Assembly (NCBI RefSeq): GCF_003344625.1
Contig: NZ_QPKJ02000006.1
Span: 124,001 to 188,000 of the forward strand
DNA length: 64,000 bases
Reading direction: 5' to 3'
Origin: Solirubrobacter deserti
Lineage (GTDB): Bacteria > Actinomycetota > Thermoleophilia > Solirubrobacterales > Solirubrobacteraceae
A program made the translations under genes and the position numbers. Below are positions 16,419 to 24,180 of the stretch, one piece after another. Every line of letters begins with the position of its first letter. Positions within the stretch are counted from its first letter, which is position 1. Under the pieces are notes generated by a model. It was given only the letters and a program-made list of their open reading frames with translations. It was not told the origin of the DNA and ran no database searches.

Positions 16419-17846
16419 GTGCTAATCGCGCCACTGAACACCGGGTCGCTCGGGCAGCATGCGCTGCGCGTGACCGTGCCGACCTATGACCGGACCGCGC
16501 TGACGCCGTCCGTGGTGCACATCAGCGTCGGCTCCTTCCATCGCTCCCACCAGGCGCTGTACTTCGACGAGCTCGCCGAGCGCCGCATCACGACGGCCTG
16601 GGGCCTGGTCGGCGTCGGCCTGCACCGGCCCGAGATGCGCGAGGCGCTGACGCCGCAGGACGGCCTGTACACGGTCGTCACCCGCGGCGGGGCGAGCGAT
16701 CAGGCGCGCGTCGTCGGCGTGATCCGCCGCTACCTGTTCGCGCCCGAGGAGTCGGGAGGCGTGGTCGCGACGCTGGCCGACGCCCGCACCCGGCTGGTCA
16801 CCTTGACCATCACGGCCCACGGCTACGCGGGCGAGGACCCGGAAGCCCTCGTGCTCCTCGTGGAGGCGCTCGCACGCCGCCGCCGCGACGGGCTCCCGCC
16901 GTTCACCGTGCTCTCCTGCGACAACCTGCCCGACAACGGCGCGCTCGCTCGCGAGGCCGTCCTGGCCTGCGCGCGCAAGCGCGACGAGGGCCTCGCGGAC
17001 TGGATCGCGACCGAAGGCGCGTTCCCGAGCAGCGTGGTCGACCGCATCACGCCCAAGACGACGCCCGCGGACCGGGAGCGGCTGGCGCAGCAGTTCGGTG
17101 TCGACGACCGCTGGCCGGTGATGACCGAGCCGTTCTCGCAGTGGGTGATCGAGGACGAGTTCGCCGACGGCCGACCGCCGCTCGACCAGGTGGGCGTCCG
17201 GTTCGTGCGGGACGCCCGACCCTACGCGTTGATCAAGACCCGCCTGCTCAACGGCAGCCACTGCGCGCTCGGACCGCTCGGGTTCCTCGCCGGGCACCGG
17301 ACCGCCTCCGAGGCGCTGGCCGACCCGTTGTTCCGCGCGTACCTCGAGCGGCTGATGGCGGACGAGGTGCAGCCGCTGCTGCCGCTCGTGGACGGCATCA
17401 ACCCGGCGACGTACCGGAACACGCTGCTCGCGCGGCTCGCGAACCCGGCGCTGGCCGACGACCTCGGCCGGCTGTGCCGCAACCTCTCCGCCAAGTTGCC
17501 CTTACACGTGCTGAGCTCGATCGCCGAGGCCCGGGACGGCGGCCGGCCGCATCCGCTGCTGACGTTCGCGGTGGCCGGATGGCTGCGCTATCTGCGCGGC
17601 GCCGACGAGCGCGGCGAGGGGTTCGCGATCGAGGACCCGCGGGCTGAGCGGCTGCGCGCGCTCGCGCGCCGCGGCGGCGCCGACCCCCGCCCTGTGCTCG
17701 CCGAGCGGGACGTGTTCGGCGCGCTCGCCGACGACGCCGCGTTCGCGCTCGCCGTCGAGCGCGATCTGCGCTCGCTCGACACCCACGGCGCGCGTGCCGC
17801 GCTGGCCGACCGCCTGTCCGTCCACGATCGGAAAGTGGCCGCATGA
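16419..17846 (+). CDS. Mannitol dehydrogenase family polyol dehydrogenase (copy 2)
   Basis: 475 aa from the GTG at 16419 (GGGGGTG just upstream); a GTG at 16470 is an alternative. Long-chain polyol dehydrogenase: VVHISVGSFHRSHQALY near the N-terminus and the catalytic K-x4-N-x2-H in IKTRLLNGSHCALG. It is a paralogue of 11713-13197, with the same GVDDRWPV and DRITPKTT blocks but clearly diverged. Its stop overlaps the ATG of the HAD phosphatase (ATGA). A dehydrogenase coupled to a HAD phosphatase is the arrangement expected for making or breaking a polyol-phosphate (for instance mannitol-1-phosphate), but the substrate is inference. Confidence 0.88.
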   Translation: MLIAPLNTGSLGQHALRVTVPTYDRTALTPSVVHISVGSFHRSHQALYFDELAERRITTAWGLVGVGLHRPEMREALTPQDGLYTVVTRGGASDQARVVGVIRRYLFAPEESGGVVATLADARTRLVTLTITAHGYAGEDPEALVLLVEALARRRRDGLPPFTVLSCDNLPDNGALAREAVLACARKRDEGLADWIATEGAFPSSVVDRITPKTTPADRERLAQQFGVDDRWPVMTEPFSQWVIEDEFADGRPPLDQVGVRFVRDARPYALIKTRLLNGSHCALGPLGFLAGHRTASEALADPLFRAYLERLMADEVQPLLPLVDGINPATYRNTLLARLANPALADDLGRLCRNLSAKLPLHVLSSIAEARDGGRPHPLLTFAVAGWLRYLRGADERGEGFAIEDPRAERLRALARRGGADPRPVLAERDVFGALADDAAFALAVERDLRSLDTHGARAALADRLSVHDRKVAA

Positions 17847-18586
17847 CGCTGAGCCCGAATGCCGTCGAGGTGCTGCTCTGCGATGCCGACGGCAACCTGT
17901 TCCGGTCCGAGGAGCCGGCTTTCGAGGCTTCGGCGAGCGTGACGAACCGCCTGCTCGCCGAGCTCGGGATCGATCGCCGCTACGAGCCGGACGAGCTCCG
18001 CCGCGAAGCGATGGGCCGCAACTTCCGCGCCACGGCCGTCTGGCTCGCCGCGCGGCACGGCGCCGCCATCGAACCCCAGCGGCTGGACGGCTTCGTCGCC
18101 CAGGAGCGCCTGGAGGTCATCGAACACCTGTCGCGGGTGCTCACCCCCGACCTCAGCGTCCAACGCCCGCTGCGGCGCCTGCGCGACCGCTACCAACTGG
18201 CCGTCGTCAGCTCGAGCGCGCTGTCGCGCCTGGCCGCGTGCTTCACGGCCGCGGGGCTCGACGACCTGTTCCCGCCGCACGCGCGCATCAGCGCCGAGGA
18301 CAGCCTCGAGATCCCGACCAGCAAGCCCGACCCGGCGGTGTACGCGTTCGCCGCGCACCAGTGCAGCGTGCCGACCGAGCGTGCGCTGGCCGTGGAGGAC
18401 GCGGTGGCCGGCGTCCAGTCCGCCGTCGCGGCCGGCATCCCGGTCGTCGGCAACCTGCACTTCGTCGAGGAGCACGAGCGCGCCGAGCGGACCACGGCGC
18501 TGCTGGAAGCCGGAGCGGCGGAGGTCGTCGAGTCCTGGGACGCCCTGGAGGAGCTGCTCGCGGTCGGCTCCACGTGCGCCTCGTGA
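17843..18586 (+). CDS. HAD-superfamily (subfamily IA) phosphatase
   Basis: 247 aa. All four HAD motifs are present: the nucleophile Asp in LLCDADGNLF, motif II Ser in AVVSSSALSRL, the Lys in PTSKPDPAVY, and the acidic pair region LAVEDAVAGVQSA. The alpha-helical C1 cap places it with beta-phosphoglucomutase, phosphoglycolate and sugar/polyol phosphatases. Its ATG overlaps the stop of polyol dehydrogenase 2 by 4 bases, so the substrate is probably that enzyme's product or precursor. Confidence 0.88.
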   Translation: MTLSPNAVEVLLCDADGNLFRSEEPAFEASASVTNRLLAELGIDRRYEPDELRREAMGRNFRATAVWLAARHGAAIEPQRLDGFVAQERLEVIEHLSRVLTPDLSVQRPLRRLRDRYQLAVVSSSALSRLAACFTAAGLDDLFPPHARISAEDSLEIPTSKPDPAVYAFAAHQCSVPTERALAVEDAVAGVQSAVAAGIPVVGNLHFVEEHERAERTTALLEAGAAEVVESWDALEELLAVGSTCAS

Positions 18587-18666
18587 CCCGCGGCCTGGTC
18601 GCGCGTTCACTGTCGGCGTGCAGACGGGCTCCGTCGCACGCGTTCGTGCTGGGGTAGCGCGAAGGC

Positions 18667-19062
18667 ATGCCGACCAGCCGTACGCCGCGCTCCGCCCGTT
18701 CAGGCCTTCCCTCGTGGGCCGCGATCGGCTACCCGCTCGCGGTGGCCGTCCCGATCGTCCTCGCCTTCGCGCTCGGCGGGCCGAGCCTCGGCCTGTTCGT
18801 CGCGGCGGTGCTTGCGGTCACGCTCGTGACGCTGGCCGTCGGGCCCTGGCACGTCTCCGTCAGCAGCACCTTCGCTCGCGGCCTGGCGGTGGTCATCGTC
18901 GTCGCGCTCGCCGGCGTCACGCTCGTCCTGACGACGGACGGCGTGGCGCAGACCATCGGTTGGGGCGTGGTCGGCGTCGCGGCGGTGCTCGCGCTCGCGC
19001 TGGCGTTCTTCGAGGTCGGGCTCAGCGAGGATCGCGACCGAGCCGCCTCGACCGACCGGTGA
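18667..19062 (+). CDS. Small integral membrane protein
   Basis: 131 aa with a short basic N-terminus and four predicted membrane helices (YPLAVAVPIVLAFAL, LFVAAVLAVTLVTLAV, LAVVIVVALAGVTLVL, VVGVAAVLALALAFF), ending in an acidic tail. I do not recognise the family. The start ATG has only a marginal GAAGG just upstream. It is 80 bases after the HAD gene and could be its distal operon member; its stop is 13 bases from the stop of the convergent tagged protein. Confidence 0.65.
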   Translation: MPTSRTPRSARSGLPSWAAIGYPLAVAVPIVLAFALGGPSLGLFVAAVLAVTLVTLAVGPWHVSVSSTFARGLAVVIVVALAGVTLVLTTDGVAQTIGWGVVGVAAVLALALAFFEVGLSEDRDRAASTDR

Positions 19063-19075
19063 CCATCGGCGCGCC

Positions 19076-20491
19076 CTAGTCGGCGTCCGACGTCACGGTC
19101 AAGGTGATCGTCGTCTGGCTCGCCACCCAATTGCCGTGCCCCGCGAGCCGCTCGTCCGGCCGTGACACGCCACTCACCCGAACCGCCGTCCCGGCGGTGA
19201 TTTCCGACGTCGAGACCGCCTGCCAGAGCTGCCCCTCGACCTCGACCTTGCCACCCGGCTTGAGGTCGGTGTGCGCCACCCCGGTCTTGCCGCGCATCGC
19301 GCGCACCGACGCAGCCATCGCGGCGTCGTCGGTCAGCACGTCGCTCTTGCGGTACTGCAGGTCGGCGAACTCGCCTTCCTTCGACAGGATCCCGAGCTCG
19401 ATCAGCTCCTTGGCGATGATCGGGTGATACGGGTTGCCGCCGCCGGCGAGCCACTGCGTCCAGATGTCCTCGAGCATGTCGCGCGGCCCGGAGACCTTGT
19501 TCTTGCCGCGCACCTCGCGCAGCTTCGCCGCGACCTCCTTCTGGAACGCCGCCGACTTCTCCTTGACCTCGCCGGCCTGCTTCTCCTTCTCGGCCAGCGC
19601 GGAGACGAAGCGGTCGATCTTCGCCGCCGAGAAGCGGCTGCGCCCGTCCTCGTAGCGCTCGATCTCGATGATCACGTCCTTGCAGGCCAGCGCGATCGAG
19701 GCTGCGTCCGGACCGGTCTGCAGCTTCGCGAGATCCCGATACAGCGCGACCAGCTCACGGGCCTGCTCGAGCTCCATCGCCTCCGGCGTCAAGGAAGGCG
19801 GGCTCGCCTGCTCGCCCCCGACCGCTTCGGCACCCGCGTCCAGGCCCTTCGAGATCCCCAGCTCCGCCAGCTCGCCGCCCGTCTCCACCAGCAGCTTGCG
19901 GGCCGTCATCGCCTCGATGATCGGGACGACCTTGAACGCCGCCACCACGCCGATCGCGACGCCCAGGATCGCGTCGCGGATCGCGCCCGCCTCGGCGGCG
20001 GCCTGCTCGGCCCGCGCCACCACCCGCTGATGGGACCCGTACGCCATGCGGAAGTGCTCGGTCGCCTCGGAGAAGGTCGACGCGATCGCGTCCACGCTCG
20101 CCAGCGAGCTGGTGGTCGCGGATCGCAGCGCGCCGTGCGCGGAGGTGGCGGCGGCGGCCACTCCGTTGAGCCGCTCGATGTGACCGCGCAACCGCTCGGC
20201 TTCCTTCTTGCGGTCCGCGTCCTTGGCGGCGTCGGGCGCGGGGGCAGGAGCGGCCGCTGGCTGGCGCATGAGCTGCGGCGCGGCCGGACGGATCGCGCCG
20301 GTGGCGATCGCGCGAGCGATGGCGGCGTTCCCGGCGGTGCGCTGCAGGGCGAGCACATTCGCCACGCCCATCGGCCCGACGGACGGCGCGCGCAGGGCCG
20401 CGCCGACCTCCGGCGCTCGATCCGGGACGGCGGCGGGCGCCGCGATCGCAGTGGCGGGTCCGGCCGTGGTCTCGGTCTTCTCACCCTCCAC
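19076..20491 (-). CDS. LALQRTAGNAA-tagged protein with coiled coil and NfeD-like C-terminal domain
   Basis: 471 aa. Residues 1-44 are low complexity (Ala/Pro). Residues about 45-62 hold NVLALQRTAGNAAIARAI, the same tag as in 7983-8915. A Pro/Ala linker follows, then helical coiled-coil segments (about 90-170), a hydrophobic stretch (AILGVAIGVVAAFKVVPII, about 187-205) that could insert in a membrane, more charged helices (about 230-340), and a C-terminal beta domain from about residue 405. There, GKTGVAHTDLKPGGKVEVEG followed by LWQAVSTSEITAGTAVRVSG closely follows the OB-fold of NfeD-type proteins. There is no signal peptide. The tag suggests a link to contractile-injection or DUF4157-type systems; the rest resembles a membrane-active or scaffold protein. 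Function unknown. Confidence 0.72.
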   Translation of the reverse strand: MEGEKTETTAGPATAIAAPAAVPDRAPEVGAALRAPSVGPMGVANVLALQRTAGNAAIARAIATGAIRPAAPQLMRQPAAAPAPAPDAAKDADRKKEAERLRGHIERLNGVAAAATSAHGALRSATTSSLASVDAIASTFSEATEHFRMAYGSHQRVVARAEQAAAEAGAIRDAILGVAIGVVAAFKVVPIIEAMTARKLLVETGGELAELGISKGLDAGAEAVGGEQASPPSLTPEAMELEQARELVALYRDLAKLQTGPDAASIALACKDVIIEIERYEDGRSRFSAAKIDRFVSALAEKEKQAGEVKEKSAAFQKEVAAKLREVRGKNKVSGPRDMLEDIWTQWLAGGGNPYHPIIAKELIELGILSKEGEFADLQYRKSDVLTDDAAMAASVRAMRGKTGVAHTDLKPGGKVEVEGQLWQAVSTSEITAGTAVRVSGVSRPDERLAGHGNWVASQTTITLTVTSDAD

Positions 20492-20638
20492 TCAGCCGAT
20501 TCTCTGCGCTCGGGCCGGCCCGGTCAAGGGGAGGTACTACGACCGGCAGGTGCGGCAGGCCGGACCCTTGCTGTGAACCGCTCACCCCGTCTGTGGCGGC
20601 TCGAGAGTGACGAGGGCTGAAGCGGGTAAAGAGGCGCG

Positions 20639-21892
20639 ATGGCCGCCGATGCTGAGTCCACCAACTTGGACCCTCGGCCCGCGGGGACGAACGCGGAGCT
20701 GCTGCTCGAGCTGTTGCGCCGCACGCATCTCAGCGCGCCTTCGGACCTTGCGGAAGTGATCGCGGAGACCGCTGCGCTGATCGGGGCAACGGACGTCGTC
20801 GTGTACGTCATCGACTTCGAGCAGGCCACCCTGGTGCCGTTGGGCGCTCGCTATGGCGGTGAAGTGTTGTCGGTGGCCGGGACGATCGCCGGGCGCGCGT
20901 TCAGCACGACGTCGATCCTGCGCACGCCGACCGAGGCGCCCCACGGTGAGCGGCTCTGGTTGCCGTTGCTCGACGGCACCGAGCGCCTCGGTGTACTCGC
21001 CATGACACTTGTCACTGGGACTCTGTCAGAGGCGACCGTGACGCTGCTCGAGCGCTACGCGCACCTCGTGGCGACGCTCATGGCGACCAAGGGGAATTAC
21101 GGAGACGCGATCGAGACGGCCCGCCGACGCCAACCGATGACGATCGCGTCGGAGATGGTCTGGAGCCTCGCTCCACCGCTGGTCTTCGCCACGAACGACC
21201 TGAGCCTCGCGGCTGTGCTCGAGCCCGCCTACGACAACGGTGGCGACGCCTTCGACTACGCGGTCGACGAACGCGTCCTGCATCTCGGCATCTTCGACGC
21301 GATGGGGCATGGGCTGCCGGCGGCCGGCGTGGCCGCCTTCGCGCTGGCGGCGTATCGCAACCGCCGGCGTGCCGGCAGCAACCTGATGGAGACGTCCGCC
21401 GCGATGGACGCCGCCGTCGGCGAGCAGTTTCCCGACTCGCGGTTCGTCACCGCGTTGATCGCACGCCTCGAGCTGGACTCGGGACAGCTGACGTGGATCT
21501 GCGCCGGGCACCCGCCACCGCTGGTCATCCGGGACGGCCGCCACGTCCGCGAGCTGGAGTCGATTCCCGAACCACCGCTCGGCACCGGCCTGGGCGCCGC
21601 GGCTCCGACGATGATGAGCGAGTCGCTGGAACCCGGAGATCTGCTGTTGTTCTACACCGACGGACTGGTCGAGGCGCACGACCGCAACGGCATGCGCTTC
21701 ACGCTCGAGGACGTCGGCCGGTACATCGCGCGCGAGGCCACCGCGGGACAGACCGTCCCCGAGACGCTGCGGCGCTTCCGGCACGCGATGCTCGGACGGG
21801 AGCGCGCCGACCTGCGCGACGACGCGACCGCCGTGCTCGTCCGCTGGCGCGGCGGCGACGAGCGCCGGCTGCTCCCTCAGACGGTGCTCTGA
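20639..21892 (+). CDS. GAF-SpoIIE (PP2C-type) serine phosphatase
   Basis: 417 aa. An N-terminal GAF-like sensor (about residues 35-155) is followed by a SpoIIE/RsbU-type PP2C phosphatase domain (about 180-405). Metal-binding acidic residues are visible in YDNGGDAFDY, IFDAMGHGLPA, FYTDGLVEA and LRDDATAVLVRW, and ICAGHPPPLV is typical. Such proteins dephosphorylate a STAS-domain anti-sigma-factor antagonist in partner-switching stress or signalling pathways. A STAS gene is at 28423-28773 but not adjacent. A related phosphatase at 40324-41579 is broken, so this may be the only working copy in the window. Confidence 0.9.
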   Translation: MAADAESTNLDPRPAGTNAELLLELLRRTHLSAPSDLAEVIAETAALIGATDVVVYVIDFEQATLVPLGARYGGEVLSVAGTIAGRAFSTTSILRTPTEAPHGERLWLPLLDGTERLGVLAMTLVTGTLSEATVTLLERYAHLVATLMATKGNYGDAIETARRRQPMTIASEMVWSLAPPLVFATNDLSLAAVLEPAYDNGGDAFDYAVDERVLHLGIFDAMGHGLPAAGVAAFALAAYRNRRRAGSNLMETSAAMDAAVGEQFPDSRFVTALIARLELDSGQLTWICAGHPPPLVIRDGRHVRELESIPEPPLGTGLGAAAPTMMSESLEPGDLLLFYTDGLVEAHDRNGMRFTLEDVGRYIAREATAGQTVPETLRRFRHAMLGRERADLRDDATAVLVRWRGGDERRLLPQTVL

Positions 21893-22043
21893 CCGTCCCG
21901 AGGCGCGGACGACGTCCCATGTCGTCCGCCCTCAGCGCTCATTCGTGTCCCACCTTCATCTGGCTCGTGTTTCGGTGAAGGGCCCCTGGGCAGGCTCGGT
22001 CAGCCCGCGGCGCCGCCGCGGGCCACTTCCGAGGAGCATCACC

Positions 22044-22676
22044 ATGGCGAACACAGCGAAACCGGGCAGCCGTTCCGCAGAGGAGATCGGGGACGATCGG
22101 AAAGGTCGGTTCGGACGAGGCGACGGCGGCAGCGAGCGGCTGCGGTCGACCGAGGAACGGCAGCGCGAGCAGTTCGGCGGACTGCACTGGGGCAGCGCGT
22201 TCTTCGGTTGGCTCGTGGCCGTCGGCATCGCCGTGCTGCTGATCGCCATCCTCAGCGCCGCCGGCGCCGCGGTCGGGTTGACGCAGGCGAGCACCGACGA
22301 CGCGACCTCCAACGCCGAGACCGTCGGCATCGTCGGCGGCATCCTGGTCCTGCTCGTCCTGGCCATCGCCTACTACGCCGGTGGCTACGTCGCCGGACGC
22401 ATGGCGCGCTTCAACGGCCCCAAGCAGGGTCTCGGCGTCTGGGTGATCGGTCTAGTGGTCACCATCGTCCTCGCCGTGGCCGGCGCCGTGCTGGGCGCGC
22501 AGTACAACGTGCTCAGCCAGCTGAACCTGCCGCGCATCCCGGTCGACGAGGGCACCATCAGCACGGGCGGCATCATCGCGCTCGCCGCCATCGTCGTCGG
22601 CACGCTGATCGCCGCGGTCGCCGGCGGCAAGGCCGGGACCCACTTCCACCGCAAGGTCGACCGCGTCGGTCACTGA
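22044..22676 (+). CDS. Multi-pass membrane protein of unknown function
   Basis: 210 aa; GAGGAG lies 7 bases before the ATG at 22044. A charged Arg/Gly/Glu-rich cytoplasmic N-terminus (about 55 residues) is followed by four to five membrane helices (FFGWLVAVGIAVLLIAIL, VGIVGGILVLLVLAIAYYAG, VWVIGLVVTIVLAVAGAV, GGIIALAAIVVGTLIAAVAG), ending in a basic His-containing tail. The block GYVAGRMARFNGPKQGLGVW looks like a conserved loop of uncharacterised membrane proteins in actinobacteria. Monocistronic by spacing (151 bases after the phosphatase). Confidence 0.75.
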   Translation: MANTAKPGSRSAEEIGDDRKGRFGRGDGGSERLRSTEERQREQFGGLHWGSAFFGWLVAVGIAVLLIAILSAAGAAVGLTQASTDDATSNAETVGIVGGILVLLVLAIAYYAGGYVAGRMARFNGPKQGLGVWVIGLVVTIVLAVAGAVLGAQYNVLSQLNLPRIPVDEGTISTGGIIALAAIVVGTLIAAVAGGKAGTHFHRKVDRVGH

Positions 22677-22767
22677 AGGCGCGCCGACGGCAGAGCCGAC
22701 GAGCTCACTGTCATTGCGCCGACTGCCCACGGCGACAGCCGGCGCCGATCAGGCAGCGTCCCCGAGC

Positions 22768-23490
22768 ATGCCGACATCGAGCGAGCGCGCACCAGGCGAC
22801 TCAGAGGCCGAGAATGCGCTTGTCGCGCTGTACAAGCGGGCTGTGGCGGTCGCCGTCGACGTGGCGGGCGTGAGCGAGCGCGAAGCCGAGCGTGCGCTAC
22901 GGCACGCCGATTCGGCGTACGCGCAGACGACACACGCGCGCGCCGTGCGTGCCCGCCGGGACGCCGAGGAGGGCCGGTCCATCCTGCGCCGCGCGCATGT
23001 GCGCCGGCAGGCCGCGCGGCTGCTCGGCGCGCCGCGCGGCTGGGACGCCTACTTCGTCGCCGATGAGGCGCGCCGCCACCCGGCGCTGCCCGAGCTCGCG
23101 GCCGCCGTCATCGGTACGGACCTGAACGGGACCGTCCGGCTATGGAACGCGGCGGCCGAGCGGCTGTACGGCTGGCCGCAGCGGGAAGCGCTCGGCCGCG
23201 CGATCGGGGAGCTGACCGTCGGGCCGCAGGACGCCGAGCTCGCCGAACGGATCATGGACAGCGTCCGCCGAACGGGTCACTGGGAGGGCGAGTTCTGGGT
23301 CCTTCGTGATGACGGGACGCGGTTTCTCGCGTACGTGCACGACGCGCTCGTCCACGGCCCCAACGGACAGGCGGTCGGCGTCGTCGGCGTCTCCATCGAC
23401 CTCGATCCCGGCGCGCTCGTCGAGATTCCGGACGCCCTCGGCGGGCTCAGCGACGCATCGCCGCGCGAGCGCCGAGCAGGGCTGCCATAG
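22768..23490 (+). CDS. PAS-domain signalling protein with helical N-terminus
   Basis: 240 aa from the ATG at 22768; an in-frame TTG at 22714 would add 18 residues and neither has a clear ribosome-binding site. The N-terminal 90 residues are helical and Arg/Ala-rich (ALYKRAVAVAVDVAGVSERE). A PAS domain spans about residues 105-215: VIGTDLNGTVRLWNAAAERL, YGWPQREALGRAIGELTVGP, GHWEGEFWVLRDDGTRFLAY, VVGVSIDLDP. There is no catalytic output domain, so it likely acts by binding a ligand or partner. A clear paralogue, broken by a frameshift and deletion, is at 42455-42995; that copy helps define the conserved core, which starts near EALVALYKRAV. Confidence 0.8.
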   Translation: MPTSSERAPGDSEAENALVALYKRAVAVAVDVAGVSEREAERALRHADSAYAQTTHARAVRARRDAEEGRSILRRAHVRRQAARLLGAPRGWDAYFVADEARRHPALPELAAAVIGTDLNGTVRLWNAAAERLYGWPQREALGRAIGELTVGPQDAELAERIMDSVRRTGHWEGEFWVLRDDGTRFLAYVHDALVHGPNGQAVGVVGVSIDLDPGALVEIPDALGGLSDASPRERRAGLP

Positions 23491-23602
23491 AGAGAGCGAG
23501 CGGGATGGGAAGACAGCAGCCGGTCACGCTGACACGTGTGCCCCGGCGGGTCTGCCGCGAGTAGAACGGGAACGGGCCGCGAAACCCGGCCCGCCCGCGG
23601 GA

Positions 23603-23622
23603 GCCGCCGGCCCGCCGGCGGC
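23603..23622. terminator. GC hairpin between convergent genes
   Basis: A 9-bp perfect stem (GCCGCCGGC / GCCGGCGGC) with a 2-base loop lies between the PAS gene stop (23490) and the stop of the convergent small membrane protein (23657). It is a candidate bidirectional terminator without a T-tract. Confidence 0.45.
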
Positions 23623-23656
23623 CTCCGCGGTCCGATCGCGAGCTCAGCGGCACGCG

Positions 23657-23962
23657 TCAGCGGTCGTCCGCGTCGTAAGGATCGCGGCTGCCGGACTTGG
23701 CCAGTCCGCGGCTGACCATGTAACCGATGGTCAGCAGGGTGGCGTAGAGCCAGACCTGCTGCGCCCCGAAGCCGCCGGCGTCGGTCTCGTCGACCACCGC
23801 CGCCGCGATCAGCAACGCGATCAACAGGCCGATGTAGGCGAAGAACTCCGTCGTCTTGAACGACGCCTTGGTCTCCGTGCTCAGCCGACGGGGACGGTGC
23901 CCCTCGAGGTCGCGCGCAGTCGTAGCGCCGCGGTCGCGGCGAGTCTCGCTGTGGGTACTCAT
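23657..23962 (-). CDS. Small two-helix membrane protein (paralogue 1)
   Basis: 101 aa. A charged, Arg/Thr-rich N-terminus ends in the block STETKASFKTTEFFAYIG. Two membrane helices follow (YIGLLIALLIAAAVVDETDA and WLYATLLTIGYMVSRGLA), then a conserved tail AKSGSRDPYDADD. The ATG at 23962 was chosen because the paralogue at 44635-44925 has the same domain start. The two share ETKAxFKTTE, GGFGAQQ and RGLAKSGSRDPY almost exactly, so the family is under selection, but I do not know its function. It is divergent from the GGDEF-EAL gene. Confidence 0.8.
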   Translation of the reverse strand: MSTHSETRRDRGATTARDLEGHRPRRLSTETKASFKTTEFFAYIGLLIALLIAAAVVDETDAGGFGAQQVWLYATLLTIGYMVSRGLAKSGSRDPYDADDR

Positions 23963-24180
23963 GATGATCCTTCGATTGGGCTGGAAAGCCCTCAGACTGA
24001 ATCCGAAGTATCGAGAACGACCAACGGCTGCCTTCCAAGGGAGCACGCGCGGGAGTGAACGTCGCGGTGCCACTCCGACCCTGCCCTGATCGCGCGAGAC
24101 ACGAAACGAATGCGGGCGAATCGTCAACCGACCGGGACGGTCACCGCAGCGAGGCCGCCGAACCGCCAGGCGGCTGCACC

